Shown piece after piece: positions 23,650 to 32,811 of a stretch of 46,075 bases of DNA. This stretch comes from Acidaminococcales bacterium (lineage in GTDB: Bacteria; Bacillota; Negativicutes; Acidaminococcales; JAISLQ01). The DNA lies in NCBI GenBank assembly GCA_031290885.1, contig JAISLQ010000064.1, positions 1 to 46,075 of the forward strand, given 5' to 3'. The first letter of the stretch is position 1. Each line of letters opens with the position of its first letter. Position numbers and translations under genes: made by a program. The notes below the pieces were generated by a model, which was not told the origin of the DNA, did not search any database, and saw only the letters and a list, made by a program, of their open reading frames with translations.

Positions 23650-24432
23650 ATGGGCAATTTAACAGATTTAAGCATAAAATTTGCGTCACAAAAGAACTAC
23701 CTTGACGAATTGTTCAAGGTATATCCGGCCATTCCAGAAGGCATTAGAGATATTGACGAAGAAAAACAATGTCACGTTGAAGAAAGTTTTAATGCTCATG
23801 ACAATATTAGCCTCATAACACATCTATTGTCTATGGACATTTTCCCGATCAAAGATTCATATGTAGCATATCTAAAACGAGACCCTACTGCCATACAAAG
23901 AAACCCAAATACAATCAATCGCCTATGTGGCAGACTTTATGAAATGGGCTTAGATGAAATAATTGACAAATGTTCATATCCAAAAGAAACCAATCGACAA
24001 ATTGGACCGCTTTTTAAAAAATGGCTTGCAAAGGGCGGTTTAGGCATCACGCCGGTAAATATGCAAACATTCGAAAACGGAAATGATAACGCTGTATTAG
24101 ATGCCTCTGATGCAGAAATGAAACAATGGTGTGCCAGAAATCTAAACTACACACGGGATAAGGGGCTTGATTTTGTTGGTAGATTTAATGGTAGATATAT
24201 AATTGGCGAGGCAAAATTTTTAACCGATTTTGGCGGTCATCAAAATGCTCAATTTGCTGACGCGATGAGTACCATAACAACTAAGTCTGTAAAGGCGGAA
24301 AAAATAGCAATACTGGATGGCGTCTTATATATAAAAGGAAATAATAAAATGTACCGGGATATTACTACGAAATACAGAGAATATAATATTTTCAGCGCTT
24401 TGCTTTTGCGCGAATATTTATATTCATTGTGA
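23650..24432 (+). CDS. Type II restriction endonuclease, PD-(D/E)XK type
   Basis: 260 residues, AT-rich codons unlike the flanks. The likely active site is D174 in GLDFVGRFNGRYIIGEAKF with E187 and K189 (D-x12-E-x-K), followed by LTDFGGHQNAQF, as in several type II enzymes. Upstream RNPNTINRLCGRLYEMGLDE may form a DNA-contacting helical part. The methyltransferase follows after nine bases, so the two form a restriction-modification operon. The recognition site cannot be read from the sequence. The start ATG at 23650 follows GTGGGAAGATGGG. Confidence 0.75.
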   Translation: MGNLTDLSIKFASQKNYLDELFKVYPAIPEGIRDIDEEKQCHVEESFNAHDNISLITHLLSMDIFPIKDSYVAYLKRDPTAIQRNPNTINRLCGRLYEMGLDEIIDKCSYPKETNRQIGPLFKKWLAKGGLGITPVNMQTFENGNDNAVLDASDAEMKQWCARNLNYTRDKGLDFVGRFNGRYIIGEAKFLTDFGGHQNAQFADAMSTITTKSVKAEKIAILDGVLYIKGNNKMYRDITTKYREYNIFSALLLREYLYSL

Positions 24433-24441
24433 GATGAAGAT

Positions 24442-25620
24442 ATGGAGTTGTTTTACCCTGGCAAAAGAAGTCAAGAAGATATTTTAAATTCAACTCCTGT
24501 TTGTAATTTCTCTGGATGTTTCAATCATGAAAACATACTCATTAAAGGAGAAAATTTAAATGTTTTACAAGCACTATTAAAGAATTATAATTTCAAAAAT
24601 AAAATAGATTTAATTTATATTGATCCACCATTTTCAACAAATACGGTTTTTACAATAGGGAAAGATCGTGTCAGCACCATTAGTATGAGTAATGACGATG
24701 AAATAGCTTATAATGATACTTTACAAGGGTATGCATTTATAAATTTTATCAGAGAAAGACTGATCATTGCAAAAGAGTTATTGTCCGAACAAGGGTCTAT
24801 TTATTTGCATATAGACTATAAAATAGGTCATTATATAAAAATAATAATGGACGAGGTCTTTGGCATAGAGAATTTTCGGAATGATATTGCCAGAATAAAA
24901 TGCAATCCTAAAAATTTCCCCAGAAAAGCATACGGCAATATTAAAGACATGATATTGTTTTACTCAAAAACCAATAAATTGATATGGAACGAACCTAAAA
25001 TCCCCTTTTCTTCAAAAGATAAAGAAACATTATTTAAAAAGATAGACAAAAATGGCAGAGCTTATACAACAATCCCTTTACATGCTCCTGGCGAAACAAA
25101 AGATGGAGTTACATCACGGGAATTTAAAGGTATGAAACCGCCTAAAGGCAGACATTGGAGAAGCGATCCAAGAGAACTTGAAGAACTTGACAAGGCCGGT
25201 CTAATTGAATGGTCTGCTAATGGAAACCACAGAAAAATTATTTATGCAGATGAACGGGAGGGAAAAAAAATACAGGACATTTGGGAATTTAAAGATTGCC
25301 AATACCCTGTATATCCAACCGAGAAAAATATGGATATGTTAAAAACAATAATTTTAGCTTCATCTAAGCAAAATAGTTATATTATGGACTTTTTCTGCGG
25401 GTCCGGCACTACATTAGCGGCAGCACAAGAATTAAATCGCAAATGGATAGGAATAGATAAATCAATTCATGCCATAAATGCAACGATAAATAAATTTAAA
25501 AACATTCCCCCCAATATGCTCTCAAATTCAGATTATTCCTATATTGAAGAAGAATGTGTGAATAAATCTTACAACGAAAACAATATACACGAAAGCATAC
25601 ATAGCTACATTGGTAAATAA
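24442..25620 (+). CDS. Site-specific DNA methyltransferase, beta class (N6-adenine likely)
   Basis: 392 residues. Catalytic motif IV is DLIYIDPPFSTN (D61-PPF), and the SAM-binding motif I follows late as MDFFCGSGTTLAAA (G320, G322), the order of beta-class amino methyltransferases. DPPF suggests adenine-N6 methylation. The middle (AYTTIPLHAPGE through PPKGRHWRSDPRELEEL) probably recognises the target. As the partner of the endonuclease upstream it protects host DNA. AT-rich composition marks both genes as acquired together. Confidence 0.9.
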   Translation: MELFYPGKRSQEDILNSTPVCNFSGCFNHENILIKGENLNVLQALLKNYNFKNKIDLIYIDPPFSTNTVFTIGKDRVSTISMSNDDEIAYNDTLQGYAFINFIRERLIIAKELLSEQGSIYLHIDYKIGHYIKIIMDEVFGIENFRNDIARIKCNPKNFPRKAYGNIKDMILFYSKTNKLIWNEPKIPFSSKDKETLFKKIDKNGRAYTTIPLHAPGETKDGVTSREFKGMKPPKGRHWRSDPRELEELDKAGLIEWSANGNHRKIIYADEREGKKIQDIWEFKDCQYPVYPTEKNMDMLKTIILASSKQNSYIMDFFCGSGTTLAAAQELNRKWIGIDKSIHAINATINKFKNIPPNMLSNSDYSYIEEECVNKSYNENNIHESIHSYIGK

Positions 25621-25686
25621 AATAATCTTTCGTAGTAGGGCTAAAAACGGCGCATAGAATGACTGCGGCAAAGAACGCGTAACTAA

Positions 25687-25695
25687 TGTTATAAT
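25687..25695 (+). promoter_or_regulatory. Extended -10 promoter before queF
   Basis: TGTTATAAT at 25687-25695 is a TG-n-TATAAT extended -10; there is no clear -35. I found no preQ1 riboswitch motif between it and the gene. Confidence 0.45.
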
Positions 25696-25761
25696 ATTGT
25701 CATGAAGGGGGGTTTTTACATGGCACTTACAGCAAGTTTGCGTCCGCGCGGGGAGGGAATA

Positions 25762-26265
25762 ATGGCGGCGCAGAAAAAAACGCGCGGGTTAAAGGCGCTG
25801 GGCGCGCCCGTTACCCGCTACAAAGACAATTACGATCCCGGCCTCTTGGAGTGCTTTGACAACAAGCACCCGCAAAACGATTATTTCGTCAGGTTAAATT
25901 GCCCGGAATTTACCAGCTTGTGCCCTTTGACCGGCCAGCCTGATTTCGCCGCCGTTTACATTTCCTACGTGCCTGGCCGAAAGCTGGTTGAGAGCAAATC
26001 GCTGAAGCTTTATCTGTTCAGTTTTCGCAATCACGGCGATTTTCACGAGGATTGCGTAAATACCATAATGAAAGACCTCATCAAACTGCTTGACCCGAAA
26101 TATATTGAGGTATGGGGCTGTTTTGCGCCGCGCGGCGGCATATCCATCGTTCCTTACTGCAATTACGGCTGTCCGGGCAGCGAGTGGGGAAACGTTGCGC
26201 TCCATCGCCTTCATTGCCATGACGCGGGAAAAAGAGGGGAGACTTGGGGCCTTGGCGAACAATAA
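25762..26265 (+). CDS. queF: NADPH-dependent 7-cyano-7-deazaguanine reductase
   Basis: I choose the ATG at 25762, preceded by GGGAGGGA, giving 167 residues, the usual unimodular length; ATGs at 25702 and 25720 would add an atypical head. The catalytic Cys54 and Asp61 lie in [12 protein letters not shown], and [15 protein letters not shown] is the QueF signature; [13 protein letters not shown] carries the substrate-binding Glu. It reduces preQ0 to preQ1 for queuosine in tRNA. No other queuosine gene is nearby. Confidence 0.95.
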   Translation: MAAQKKTRGLKALGAPVTRYKDNYDPGLLECFDNKHPQNDYFVRLNCPEFTSLCPLTGQPDFAAVYISYVPGRKLVESKSLKLYLFSFRNHGDFHEDCVNTIMKDLIKLLDPKYIEVWGCFAPRGGISIVPYCNYGCPGSEWGNVALHRLHCHDAGKRGETWGLGEQ

Positions 26266-26300
26266 GCCGGTTCCGGCCGGCCTGTGGGGAGATGATGTTT

Positions 26301-26879
26301 ATGAAAACATACGATAAAGGCGCGCTTTTCGAGGGGCATACGCCCAACATCCACGAAAGGGCGTACATAGCCGAAGGCGCGAGAGTGCTGGGCGACGTTA
26401 CCATAGGGGAATACAGCAGCGTTTGGTACAATTGCGTCGTGCGCGGCGACGTCAATAAAATAATCATCGGCAGCTACAGCAACATTCAGGACAATACCGT
26501 CATACATGTCGCGGATACGCACGCCACCGAAATCGGCGATTTCGTGACAGTAGGGCACGGCGCGGTCGTCCACGCCTGCAAGGTGGAGGATCATTGTCTG
26601 GTGGGCATGGGCGCGGTCGTGCTTGACGGGGCGGTCATCGGTTGCGGCAGCATCGTCGCCGCCGGCGCGGTAGTGCCGCCCATGACGGTGGTGCCGCCTT
26701 TTTCGCTGATTGCCGGCGTCCCGGGCAAAATAATCAAAAAATTGCCGGAAAATACCGAATCGACGCACGCGCAGGCGGTAAAATACAAAACGCTCTGGTG
26801 CGAGCGTTACAGCATACTGCCGGACAATGACGGCGAAAAATATAAAGGCAGCCGGATTGTTTTAAGCAGCAAGGAATGA
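26301..26879 (+). CDS. Gamma-class carbonic anhydrase-like hexapeptide-repeat protein
   Basis: I choose the ATG at 26301, about nine bases after GGGGAG; ATGs at 26292 and 26295 are too close to it. The 192-residue product is a left-handed beta-helix with repeats such as GDVTIGEYSSVW and IIIGSYSNIQDNT. H69, H86 and H91 (VIHV, VGHGAVVHAC) match the zinc ligands of the YrdA/CaiE/PaaY group, and LIAGVPGKIIKKL is a typical end of the helix. Relatives are often annotated as gamma-CA family although many lack measured activity. Confidence 0.85.
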   Translation: MKTYDKGALFEGHTPNIHERAYIAEGARVLGDVTIGEYSSVWYNCVVRGDVNKIIIGSYSNIQDNTVIHVADTHATEIGDFVTVGHGAVVHACKVEDHCLVGMGAVVLDGAVIGCGSIVAAGAVVPPMTVVPPFSLIAGVPGKIIKKLPENTESTHAQAVKYKTLWCERYSILPDNDGEKYKGSRIVLSSKE

Positions 26880-26882
26880 CCG

Positions 26883-27665
26883 TCAGCGGCTGTTTGCTTT
26901 GAGATGCCGCGCAAGCCGCCGCCCCGCGCTTTGTATTTCCGGCAAAGGCGGCAGGGACGCCAGGGTTTTTTCTATATAGCGCCGCTTTAAGAACAGTTCC
27001 CGGCTTTTGGGATAATTAAGGTCATAAACCCAAGAAAGCTTGATCAACCTTACGTCGTTGACATTGCGGGCGTCATTGATGTCGGCTGTTTGCCCGCCGT
27101 CAAGCGCGGAGAGTATTTTTTCCGAACAGCCGCCGGCCTTAGGCAGGTCAGGTTCCAAAACAAAGCGGAGTTCTTCTTGGCGGGCAACGTAATAATCGCA
27201 AAAAATGCGCATGATGTCAAGCTTGTCGGCGTCGCGCAGCAAAAAGAGCAGCGGTTTTTCATCTTCCGGCAATTCTGCCGGGACAAACCGCTTGTTGTGC
27301 CATTGGACCGCGGAAATGATCGTGCGCTGTTCTTTGCCGGAAAGCCCCGCCAAAATATTGTCTTCCAAGATGGCTTCAACGCCCAAGGCGGCGTGGTCGA
27401 CGGACCGCCGGTCGTCGAAGGTATGGAATTTGTTCATTTGCGGGAAACGCCCCACGTCATGCAATAGAGCCGCCGCCTCGGCGGCAAAAACCGCCTCCGG
27501 CGGCCAGCCGAGGCATTGCGCTATCTCCCGCGCGTCGTCGCAGACAAGGGCGGTATGGTGTATTTTCAAATCAAAAGCGCTGTTTGCGGCACTGTCGCCA
27601 TGGCGGTTTTTGATGATATAAACGGCAAACCACGCCTTTAATTTTGACAAGTCGGTGTCGAGCAT
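26883..27665 (-). CDS. HD-domain phosphohydrolase
   Basis: 260 residues from the ATG at 27665. HHTALVCDDAREIA supplies the first His, AALLHDVGRFPQMNKF the H-D pair, VDHAALGVEAI a further His, and LRDADKLDIMRIF the final Asp, the usual metal set of the HD superfamily. It resembles uncharacterised HD proteins annotated as phosphohydrolases of nucleotides. It is convergent with the carbonic-anhydrase-like gene, three bases apart, and divergent from the cyclophilin gene. Substrate unknown. Confidence 0.85.
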   Translation of the reverse strand: MLDTDLSKLKAWFAVYIIKNRHGDSAANSAFDLKIHHTALVCDDAREIAQCLGWPPEAVFAAEAAALLHDVGRFPQMNKFHTFDDRRSVDHAALGVEAILEDNILAGLSGKEQRTIISAVQWHNKRFVPAELPEDEKPLLFLLRDADKLDIMRIFCDYYVARQEELRFVLEPDLPKAGGCSEKILSALDGGQTADINDARNVNDVRLIKLSWVYDLNYPKSRELFLKRRYIEKTLASLPPLPEIQSAGRRLARHLKANSR

Positions 27666-27730
27666 TTTGACAGTTGTTCCCTTTCCAAAGTAAAAGCCGC
27701 GTTGAACAGGGCTTCATCAAGGAGGACGAA

Positions 27731-28201
27731 ATGAGCAATGCCATTGTAAAATTCGCCACAAACAGGGGGGAATTCTCCGTCGAGCTTTTTGAAGACAAAG
27801 CGCCGAAAACGGCGGCAAATTTTCTTAGCCTGGTAAAAAAGGGCTTTTATGACGGCGTAATTTTTCACCGCGTCATAGAAGGGTTCATGATCCAGGGGGG
27901 CGACCCCACCGGCACGGGCACGGGTGGGCCGGGGTATCAGATAAAGGACGAATTTGGCGATGGCCTCGGGCACGATGGCGCCGGCGTGCTGTCGATGGCC
28001 AATGCCGGCCCTGACACAGGCGGCTCGCAGTTTTTTATAACTTTGGCCCGGGCGCCCTGGCTAAACGGCAAGCACGCGGTTTTCGGCAAAGTAATCGACG
28101 GGCTTGAAGTCGTAAAAAAGATCGGCTCCGAACCGACCGATTTTTCCGACAGGCCGCTGGAGGACATATTAATGGAAAAACTGACGGTCGCCGGAGATTG
28201 A
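27731..28201 (+). CDS. Cyclophilin-type peptidyl-prolyl cis-trans isomerase
   Basis: The ATG at 27731 follows AAGGAGGACGA; 156 residues with no signal peptide, so cytoplasmic. [20 protein letters not shown], then [20 protein letters not shown] and [14 protein letters not shown] are the cyclophilin core, including the active-site Arg (FHRVI) and the FxMxGG-like segment. It catalyses proline isomerisation in protein folding. The GIY-YIG gene follows directly. Confidence 0.95.
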   Translation: MSNAIVKFATNRGEFSVELFEDKAPKTAANFLSLVKKGFYDGVIFHRVIEGFMIQGGDPTGTGTGGPGYQIKDEFGDGLGHDGAGVLSMANAGPDTGGSQFFITLARAPWLNGKHAVFGKVIDGLEVVKKIGSEPTDFSDRPLEDILMEKLTVAGD

Positions 28202-28202
28202 C

Positions 28203-28451
28203 ATGTACACCGTTTATATGGTGAGGTGCAGCGACGGTACGCTCTACACCGGCATCAGCAACCGCCTGGGCGAGCGGCTGGAAAAGCACAATCTTGGCGC
28301 CGCATCGCGCTACACGGCCTCGCGCCGCCCGGTGCGCCTTGTCTACAGCGAGCCGCAGCCGGACAAAAACAGTGCCTTAAAACGGGAAATCGCCATTAAA
28401 AAACTCTCGCGCGCGGATAAGTTAAAGTTGCTTGGAGACAGCCCGCAATAG
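28203..28451 (+). CDS. GIY-YIG domain protein (UPF0213/YhbQ type)
   Basis: 82 residues starting one base after the cyclophilin stop. YTVYMVRCSDGTLYTGISN is the GIY-YIG core, with the conserved Arg in LGERLEKHN and ASRYTASRRPVRLVY, and a late E in LKREIAIKKLSR. Single-domain members of this family are small nucleases or nuclease-like proteins of uncertain role in DNA maintenance. It is probably co-transcribed with the cyclophilin. Confidence 0.85.
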   Translation: MYTVYMVRCSDGTLYTGISNRLGERLEKHNLGAASRYTASRRPVRLVYSEPQPDKNSALKREIAIKKLSRADKLKLLGDSPQ

Positions 28452-28476
28452 CGTTTTCCCTTTGGGACGCTCCTTT

Positions 28477-28524
28477 GAAAATAGAGCAAGCTATCTTTAT
28501 AATGTGATAACTCGCTCTATTTTC
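28477..28524. terminator. Bidirectional terminator-like hairpin between convergent genes
   Basis: GAAAATAGAGC (28477-28487) pairs with GCTCTATTTTC (28514-28524) over an AT-rich 26-nt loop. It lies between the GIY-YIG gene and the oppositely oriented Asp23 gene, and both outer arms are T/A-rich as needed for termination on each strand. Confidence 0.5.
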
Positions 28525-28530
28525 TGCTAT

Positions 28531-28926
28531 CTATTCGTCCTCGTTACTTTCCTGCTCCGTTTTGACCAATTTTTCCACCGTGACGTCCACTTTCTCGACT
28601 TTATAGCCCGTTATGCCCTCCACTTCGTTCTTTACGGTTTCCCGGAGGCGGGAAACAACCGACGGTATGTTTTGCCCGTAGAGGACATTGACCTTCAGAT
28701 CAAAAGAAACGGTCGCCGGCACGGTCGGTTCCTCGTTTTCGTTTTCAATCGCGTCGGTCTTTCTGACGTTTATCTGCGGGGAAACTTTATCAGCCACTAT
28801 GCGCGCCAGGGCGACCAGGGAGATCTTTTGCCCCGTGCGGGTTGAGATGCTTTCGATTTTCGACATGGCCGTTTTGGCCAGTTCACTAAAAACCTCTTCG
28901 CTGATGATGGTTTTGCCTAAAATCAT
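28531..28926 (-). CDS. Asp23/Gls24 family envelope stress response protein
   Basis: 131 residues from an ATG with AAAGGAGGGA upstream. LVALARIVADKVSPQI and FDLKVNVLYGQNIP match the Asp23/Gls24 core, and the C-terminal NEVEGITGYKVEKVDVTVEK is typical. The tail is acidic. These proteins are widespread in Firmicutes, act near the envelope and are linked to alkaline and wall stress. It is transcribed divergently from the lipase gene, with about 140 bases between. Confidence 0.85.
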   Translation of the reverse strand: MILGKTIISEEVFSELAKTAMSKIESISTRTGQKISLVALARIVADKVSPQINVRKTDAIENENEEPTVPATVSFDLKVNVLYGQNIPSVVSRLRETVKNEVEGITGYKVEKVDVTVEKLVKTEQESNEDE

Positions 28927-29069
28927 GCTTGTCCCTCCTTTTTGTTTTTTTGATCTTGCTGTTTTGATTATACAACATATTCGCTGTGCTTGCGAAAAAA
29001 CCTGCGGATTTTTTGAAAATATAGATTGCCGGCGGAATATCTTTGCCGCCTTTCCCGAAAGGAAAGCAA

Positions 29070-30419
29070 ATGACGAAGAAAATAATTGCAGAAATTGTTT
29101 TTTTGTTAATTCCGTTCAGCCTGTTTGCGCTCGCGGCGCGCGCCGGCCCCCAAGAGGAATACGAGGAAGCCGCCCTCGTTTACGCCGCCGCCAACGCCAG
29201 CCTGGCCGCTTACGGCGACCAGACGGGCGCCGCTTTTTTCAGTGCCCGGGAAGGCTGGGAAACGCTCCGCCCGCAAAACGGCGAAACAAAAGCCGGCGGC
29301 GGGATTTTCAGGGTGCATAGGACGGACGCCCGCAACGGGCAAAAAGTCTATATAATGGCTTTTCGCGGCACAAATTCTTTCAAAGAAGCAACGGCCAATT
29401 TGCGGATAAAACTCGTGCCGTTTGCCGGCGCAAGCCCGGAAGAAATAAAAAATAACGCCGCAAAGCGCAGCGCGGGGGAAGGCCAGCCCAAAGCGCACAA
29501 GGGCTTTTTGGAATACGCGCTGGCCGGTTTTGACGCGCCGTGGCGGCAATGCCCCCTTTACGCGTCGCTCAAAAACGATCCCGGGGCAAGGCTGCTTGTT
29601 ACCGGGCACAGCCGGGGCGGGGCGGCGGCGGTGCTGTACGCCGCCGCCCTGGCAAAGATGGGCGCGCCGGCGGAAAGGATAAAAGTGATTACCTTTGGCG
29701 CGCCGGCGCCGGGCAACCAGGCTTTCGCCGATGAATATAACGGCCGGCTGGACGTACTGCGCGTATACGACCGCCTCGACCCTGTGCCGCCCAGCCTGGC
29801 TTTTCTCCCTTACGCGCAGCTTGGGCGGGCGCTTATGGCCAAAAGCGCCCGGCGCCGCCAGACGATACCGCACGGCATGAATCAATACGCGGATTTCGCC
29901 GGCAAACATTATTATGACTGCCGGGCAAAACTGGCCGAAGGCGCGGATCCGGCCCCGGCGCGCCGCGCCGGCAAAACCGTTGCCGCCGCGGTGCGTGCGG
30001 GTGGCGGCGGGTACGGTTTGGAAGCGGAATACCGCTATATGCGGGAAAACCTTCTTGACGCCTATCGAAAGTGCCTGCCGCGTTTGGCGGCGCTCGGCGC
30101 GGCACAGGGCGGCGCCGGCATAAGAGAGGCCGCCGCGGCGGCCGGGGCCGACTATCTTTTGCGCGCGCAGATAAGCGTCAGCCCCGTGAAAACAGGCAAG
30201 AACAAATGGATAGTAACGCTTGAGCAGAGCCTGACCGATCTGGCGACAGGCAAGATAATTGCGGCGGCGAGTTTTAACCGCCAAATAAAAAACGGCGGCA
30301 GTTTTTTGCAGACATCGTCTTACAACGCCTTTAAGGCCGCCGCGCAGTTAAATGCCTTGGACCCTGACCTATCGGCAGCCAATCATTCATCCGTTGCGGC
30401 CAGGGCCGAAGACGGATAG
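29070..30419 (+). CDS. Exported class 3 lipase-like alpha/beta hydrolase
   Basis: The ATG at 29070 has AAAGGA upstream and gives a clear signal peptide (KKIIAEIVFLLIPFSLFALA, then AARA). The lipase class 3 core has VYIMAFRGTNSFKEA, the nucleophile elbow GHSRG (S181) and VYDRLDPVPPS with the acidic residue; IPHGMNQYADF may hold the His. The last 130 residues form an extra domain of unknown role. A secreted lipase or esterase is likely. Its stop overlaps the C-terminal end of the convergent GH26 gene by 37 bases. Confidence 0.8.
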   Translation: MTKKIIAEIVFLLIPFSLFALAARAGPQEEYEEAALVYAAANASLAAYGDQTGAAFFSAREGWETLRPQNGETKAGGGIFRVHRTDARNGQKVYIMAFRGTNSFKEATANLRIKLVPFAGASPEEIKNNAAKRSAGEGQPKAHKGFLEYALAGFDAPWRQCPLYASLKNDPGARLLVTGHSRGGAAAVLYAAALAKMGAPAERIKVITFGAPAPGNQAFADEYNGRLDVLRVYDRLDPVPPSLAFLPYAQLGRALMAKSARRRQTIPHGMNQYADFAGKHYYDCRAKLAEGADPAPARRAGKTVAAAVRAGGGGYGLEAEYRYMRENLLDAYRKCLPRLAALGAAQGGAGIREAAAAAGADYLLRAQISVSPVKTGKNKWIVTLEQSLTDLATGKIIAAASFNRQIKNGGSFLQTSSYNAFKAAAQLNALDPDLSAANHSSVAARAEDG

Positions 30420-32017
30420 GCGCGCAGCCCTTCGGACAAGGCGGCGGCCACTTCCGGCGAATCGTCTACGAGATAGACGCGGCCGGGATGTCCGCTGCGG
30501 TCGTAGTCCACGCCGTTCCACCAGACGGCGGCCTTGATGTTGGGATATTTCGCTATTTTCGCGAACATGTCGCGGATCCAGGCCGCTTTGTCGCCGCCCA
30601 CCGAATTTGAGGAAAATTCCGTAATCATGAAAGGCTTGGCAAAAAAGGACAGGTACTTTTCGTACAGCGGCCGATAAATTTCATCAAAAGCCCGCCATTT
30701 TTCACCGGGGAAATAAGTGCCGGCGTTGTAGCCGGTCAGTCCGACGACGTCCACATATTCGTCCCCCGGGTAATAAGCCGCGAAACTGTTCCAGGCAAAA
30801 TCCGGCAAAGACGCGTCGTGCGGGTTCCATATCCAGATAAGGTTGTCCACTCCCGCCTCATCAAACAGTTTCCTGATATAGCGCCACAGTTCGACATATA
30901 TGCGCGGGTCGCGGGCAGTATAAAAAGCCGAATACCAGCACCAATCGCCGTTCATTTCATTGTTCAGGCGAAAAAGCACGGGTTTGCCGAACTTTTTCAG
31001 ATCCCGCGCGTAAGCGGCGAAATATTCGTCATAATGCCCGTTCAAAATTTCATAGGACACCAAGGCGTTGGCAGTCGCGCCTTCCGTTTTGAGCGCGTCG
31101 GCGCCGGCATCGTGGATGGTGGCAAGGGTCAGTTCCACCAGGCGGCCCCTTTGCCACGCCCGTTCAAGCTGCGCGAGCGGCAGCGGCTCGTCGACGCTCT
31201 GGTAGCGCAGAAGTATTTTAAAGCGGTGCCCCAAGGCCCGTTCCTTCTCCGCCAGCTGCCGGAAAGTCTGCGGCGCCGAATTTTCAAATATCCCCCAGGT
31301 AAGCCCGCTCCCGGAAGAAAATATTTCTTCGTAAACCGCGCGGGTAGCAGGATTCATCGGCGAGGTCCCGGCGTAGGGCTGCCTGCCGTCGCGCGGCGTC
31401 CCTTGGCGCTCGATGAAAGAAAAACTTTCGGTTATCCGCTCCGCCCGGTCGTCGCCGGGCAACGCGGACTTTACCATGATCGTATACGTTTCGTCCCGGC
31501 TGCGCCTGACCGAAGTCGCCGTATAATAATTCTTGTCGTTTTCCACCCTGGAGAGCTTGCCTCGCGACCATTTGGACGTAACGGCCGGACAGCCGCCCAC
31601 GGTGGCCGGATATTCGGCGGTTACGCGGTGCGCGATGCCCCGGCGCAAAAATTTGTTGCTGTAGTTTACCAGTTCGTGAAAACCGGCCGCTTTGCCGGAA
31701 AAATTGTCATGATATATTTCAACCGCCAAGCTGGGCGTCTCGAAAACATTGCGCAGGCTTGTCGCGCTTATGTCGACAAAGCTGCCTTTGGGTATGAGCA
31801 GGCGGTAACCGTTGGCGTGGTCGGTAAAAAGATCATAAGCATTGTCATAGCCGGCGACGCTTTTGCGGTCATGATCGCCCGTCTCCGAAACATCGGCCGC
31901 GCAGACATAGCCGTCGACAAAAAATTCCTCGGCGCCCGCCGGGGGCGGCGCGAGCGCGAGCGCAAGCAGCAGGCAAATGGCAGACAAAAATTTCCGGCTG
32001 GACAAAGTGGCCTCCAA
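30383..32017 (-). CDS. Exported GH26-family glycoside hydrolase with an N-terminal extra domain
   Basis: 544 residues; a signal peptide (FLSAICLLLALALAPPPAGA) is followed by about 200 residues of no recognised family. The GH26 barrel shows the acid/base Glu in FRLNNEMNGDWCWYS (E354) and the nucleophile in PFMITEFSSNSVG (E467), with LIWIWNPHDASLPDF and WWNGVDYD on loops. GH26 includes beta-mannanases and related endo-glycanases, so it may cut a mannan-like or mixed-linkage glucan; the exact specificity is unknown. Encoded antisense to the lipase, sharing 37 bases at the 3' ends. Confidence 0.8.
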   Translation of the reverse strand: MEATLSSRKFLSAICLLLALALAPPPAGAEEFFVDGYVCAADVSETGDHDRKSVAGYDNAYDLFTDHANGYRLLIPKGSFVDISATSLRNVFETPSLAVEIYHDNFSGKAAGFHELVNYSNKFLRRGIAHRVTAEYPATVGGCPAVTSKWSRGKLSRVENDKNYYTATSVRRSRDETYTIMVKSALPGDDRAERITESFSFIERQGTPRDGRQPYAGTSPMNPATRAVYEEIFSSGSGLTWGIFENSAPQTFRQLAEKERALGHRFKILLRYQSVDEPLPLAQLERAWQRGRLVELTLATIHDAGADALKTEGATANALVSYEILNGHYDEYFAAYARDLKKFGKPVLFRLNNEMNGDWCWYSAFYTARDPRIYVELWRYIRKLFDEAGVDNLIWIWNPHDASLPDFAWNSFAAYYPGDEYVDVVGLTGYNAGTYFPGEKWRAFDEIYRPLYEKYLSFFAKPFMITEFSSNSVGGDKAAWIRDMFAKIAKYPNIKAAVWWNGVDYDRSGHPGRVYLVDDSPEVAAALSEGLRAYPSSALAATDE

Positions 32018-32089
32018 GATAGTAAAGTATCACGCTGATTCCTTATTCTAACAGATAAGTTGATTTTTTGCCAGCGGGGGGCGATGGGC

Positions 32090-32764
32090 ATGGGCAGGAA
32101 CATGCCGCTGGACGCGGCCAGGGGGCTGGCGGTCTTTCTGATGCTGATCTTTCATCTGGCGGTGGATTTGGAAGACTTTTTCGGCCTTGCCACCGGCTAT
32201 GGATACGGCTGGTGGCAGGCGCTGCGCTATTTTACCGCTATGCTTTTCATAAGCGTCTCCGGCTGGACGGCCGGGGCAGGCGCAAAAGGCCGCGCCCGGC
32301 GCGGCGCTTTCAGGACGCTGGCCGGCGCTTTGCTGGTCAGTGCCGCTACATATATCTTTTTGGGCGAAAGCTACGTGCGGTTTGGCATACTGCACTTTTT
32401 AAGCTGCGCGCTTTTTCTGGTCCCCCTTTTGCGCGGGCAAAGCGATTTTTCTTTGTTTTTATTGGCCGCTTTTTCCGCCGCCGCCGGCTGGCTGCTGCCC
32501 GGCATAAATACGGACGCGGCTTTTCTTTTGCCTTTGGGCGCAATGCCGCGCGGATTTTACAGCGTGGATTATTACCCCTTGTTTCCCTGGCTGGCCGTTT
32601 TCATCGCGGGGCTGTCCGCCGGGCGGCGCCATGCGCCGCTGAAAGCGCGCCCCTGCGGCAACTTCGCCGTAAAGGCGGCGGCTTTTCTGGGGAAGCGTTC
32701 CCTTTTTATTTATTTGGCGCATCAACCATTATTTTTATTGTGTTTGTATGCCTTAATGGGGTAA
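32090..32764 (+). CDS. DUF1624 / heparan-alpha-glucosaminide N-acetyltransferase-like membrane protein
   Basis: I choose the ATG at 32090, about nine bases after a G-rich site; the ATG at 32084 is too close to it. The 224-residue product has six or seven hydrophobic segments and starts NMPLDAARGLAVFLMLIFHL, the conserved opening of this family with its active-site His. SLFIYLAHQPLFLLCLYALM is the last membrane helix. Members move acetyl groups across membranes onto sugars, so it may modify an envelope glycan. It is divergent from the GH26 gene. Confidence 0.75.
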   Translation: MGRNMPLDAARGLAVFLMLIFHLAVDLEDFFGLATGYGYGWWQALRYFTAMLFISVSGWTAGAGAKGRARRGAFRTLAGALLVSAATYIFLGESYVRFGILHFLSCALFLVPLLRGQSDFSLFLLAAFSAAAGWLLPGINTDAAFLLPLGAMPRGFYSVDYYPLFPWLAVFIAGLSAGRRHAPLKARPCGNFAVKAAAFLGKRSLFIYLAHQPLFLLCLYALMG

Positions 32765-32811
32765 ACTATGTATAGGGCAAACATGCGGTAATTTTTTTCA
32801 GGAGGTACGCC

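Noticed and set aside
25621-25761. Possible preQ1 riboswitch before queF
   Set aside because: I could not find the preQ1-I or preQ1-II consensus; only an extended -10 promoter is evident.
32068-32775. Alternative plus-strand frame overlapping the DUF1624 gene
   Set aside because: It is Arg-rich and lacks membrane segments, while the other frame has the clear DUF1624 pattern.
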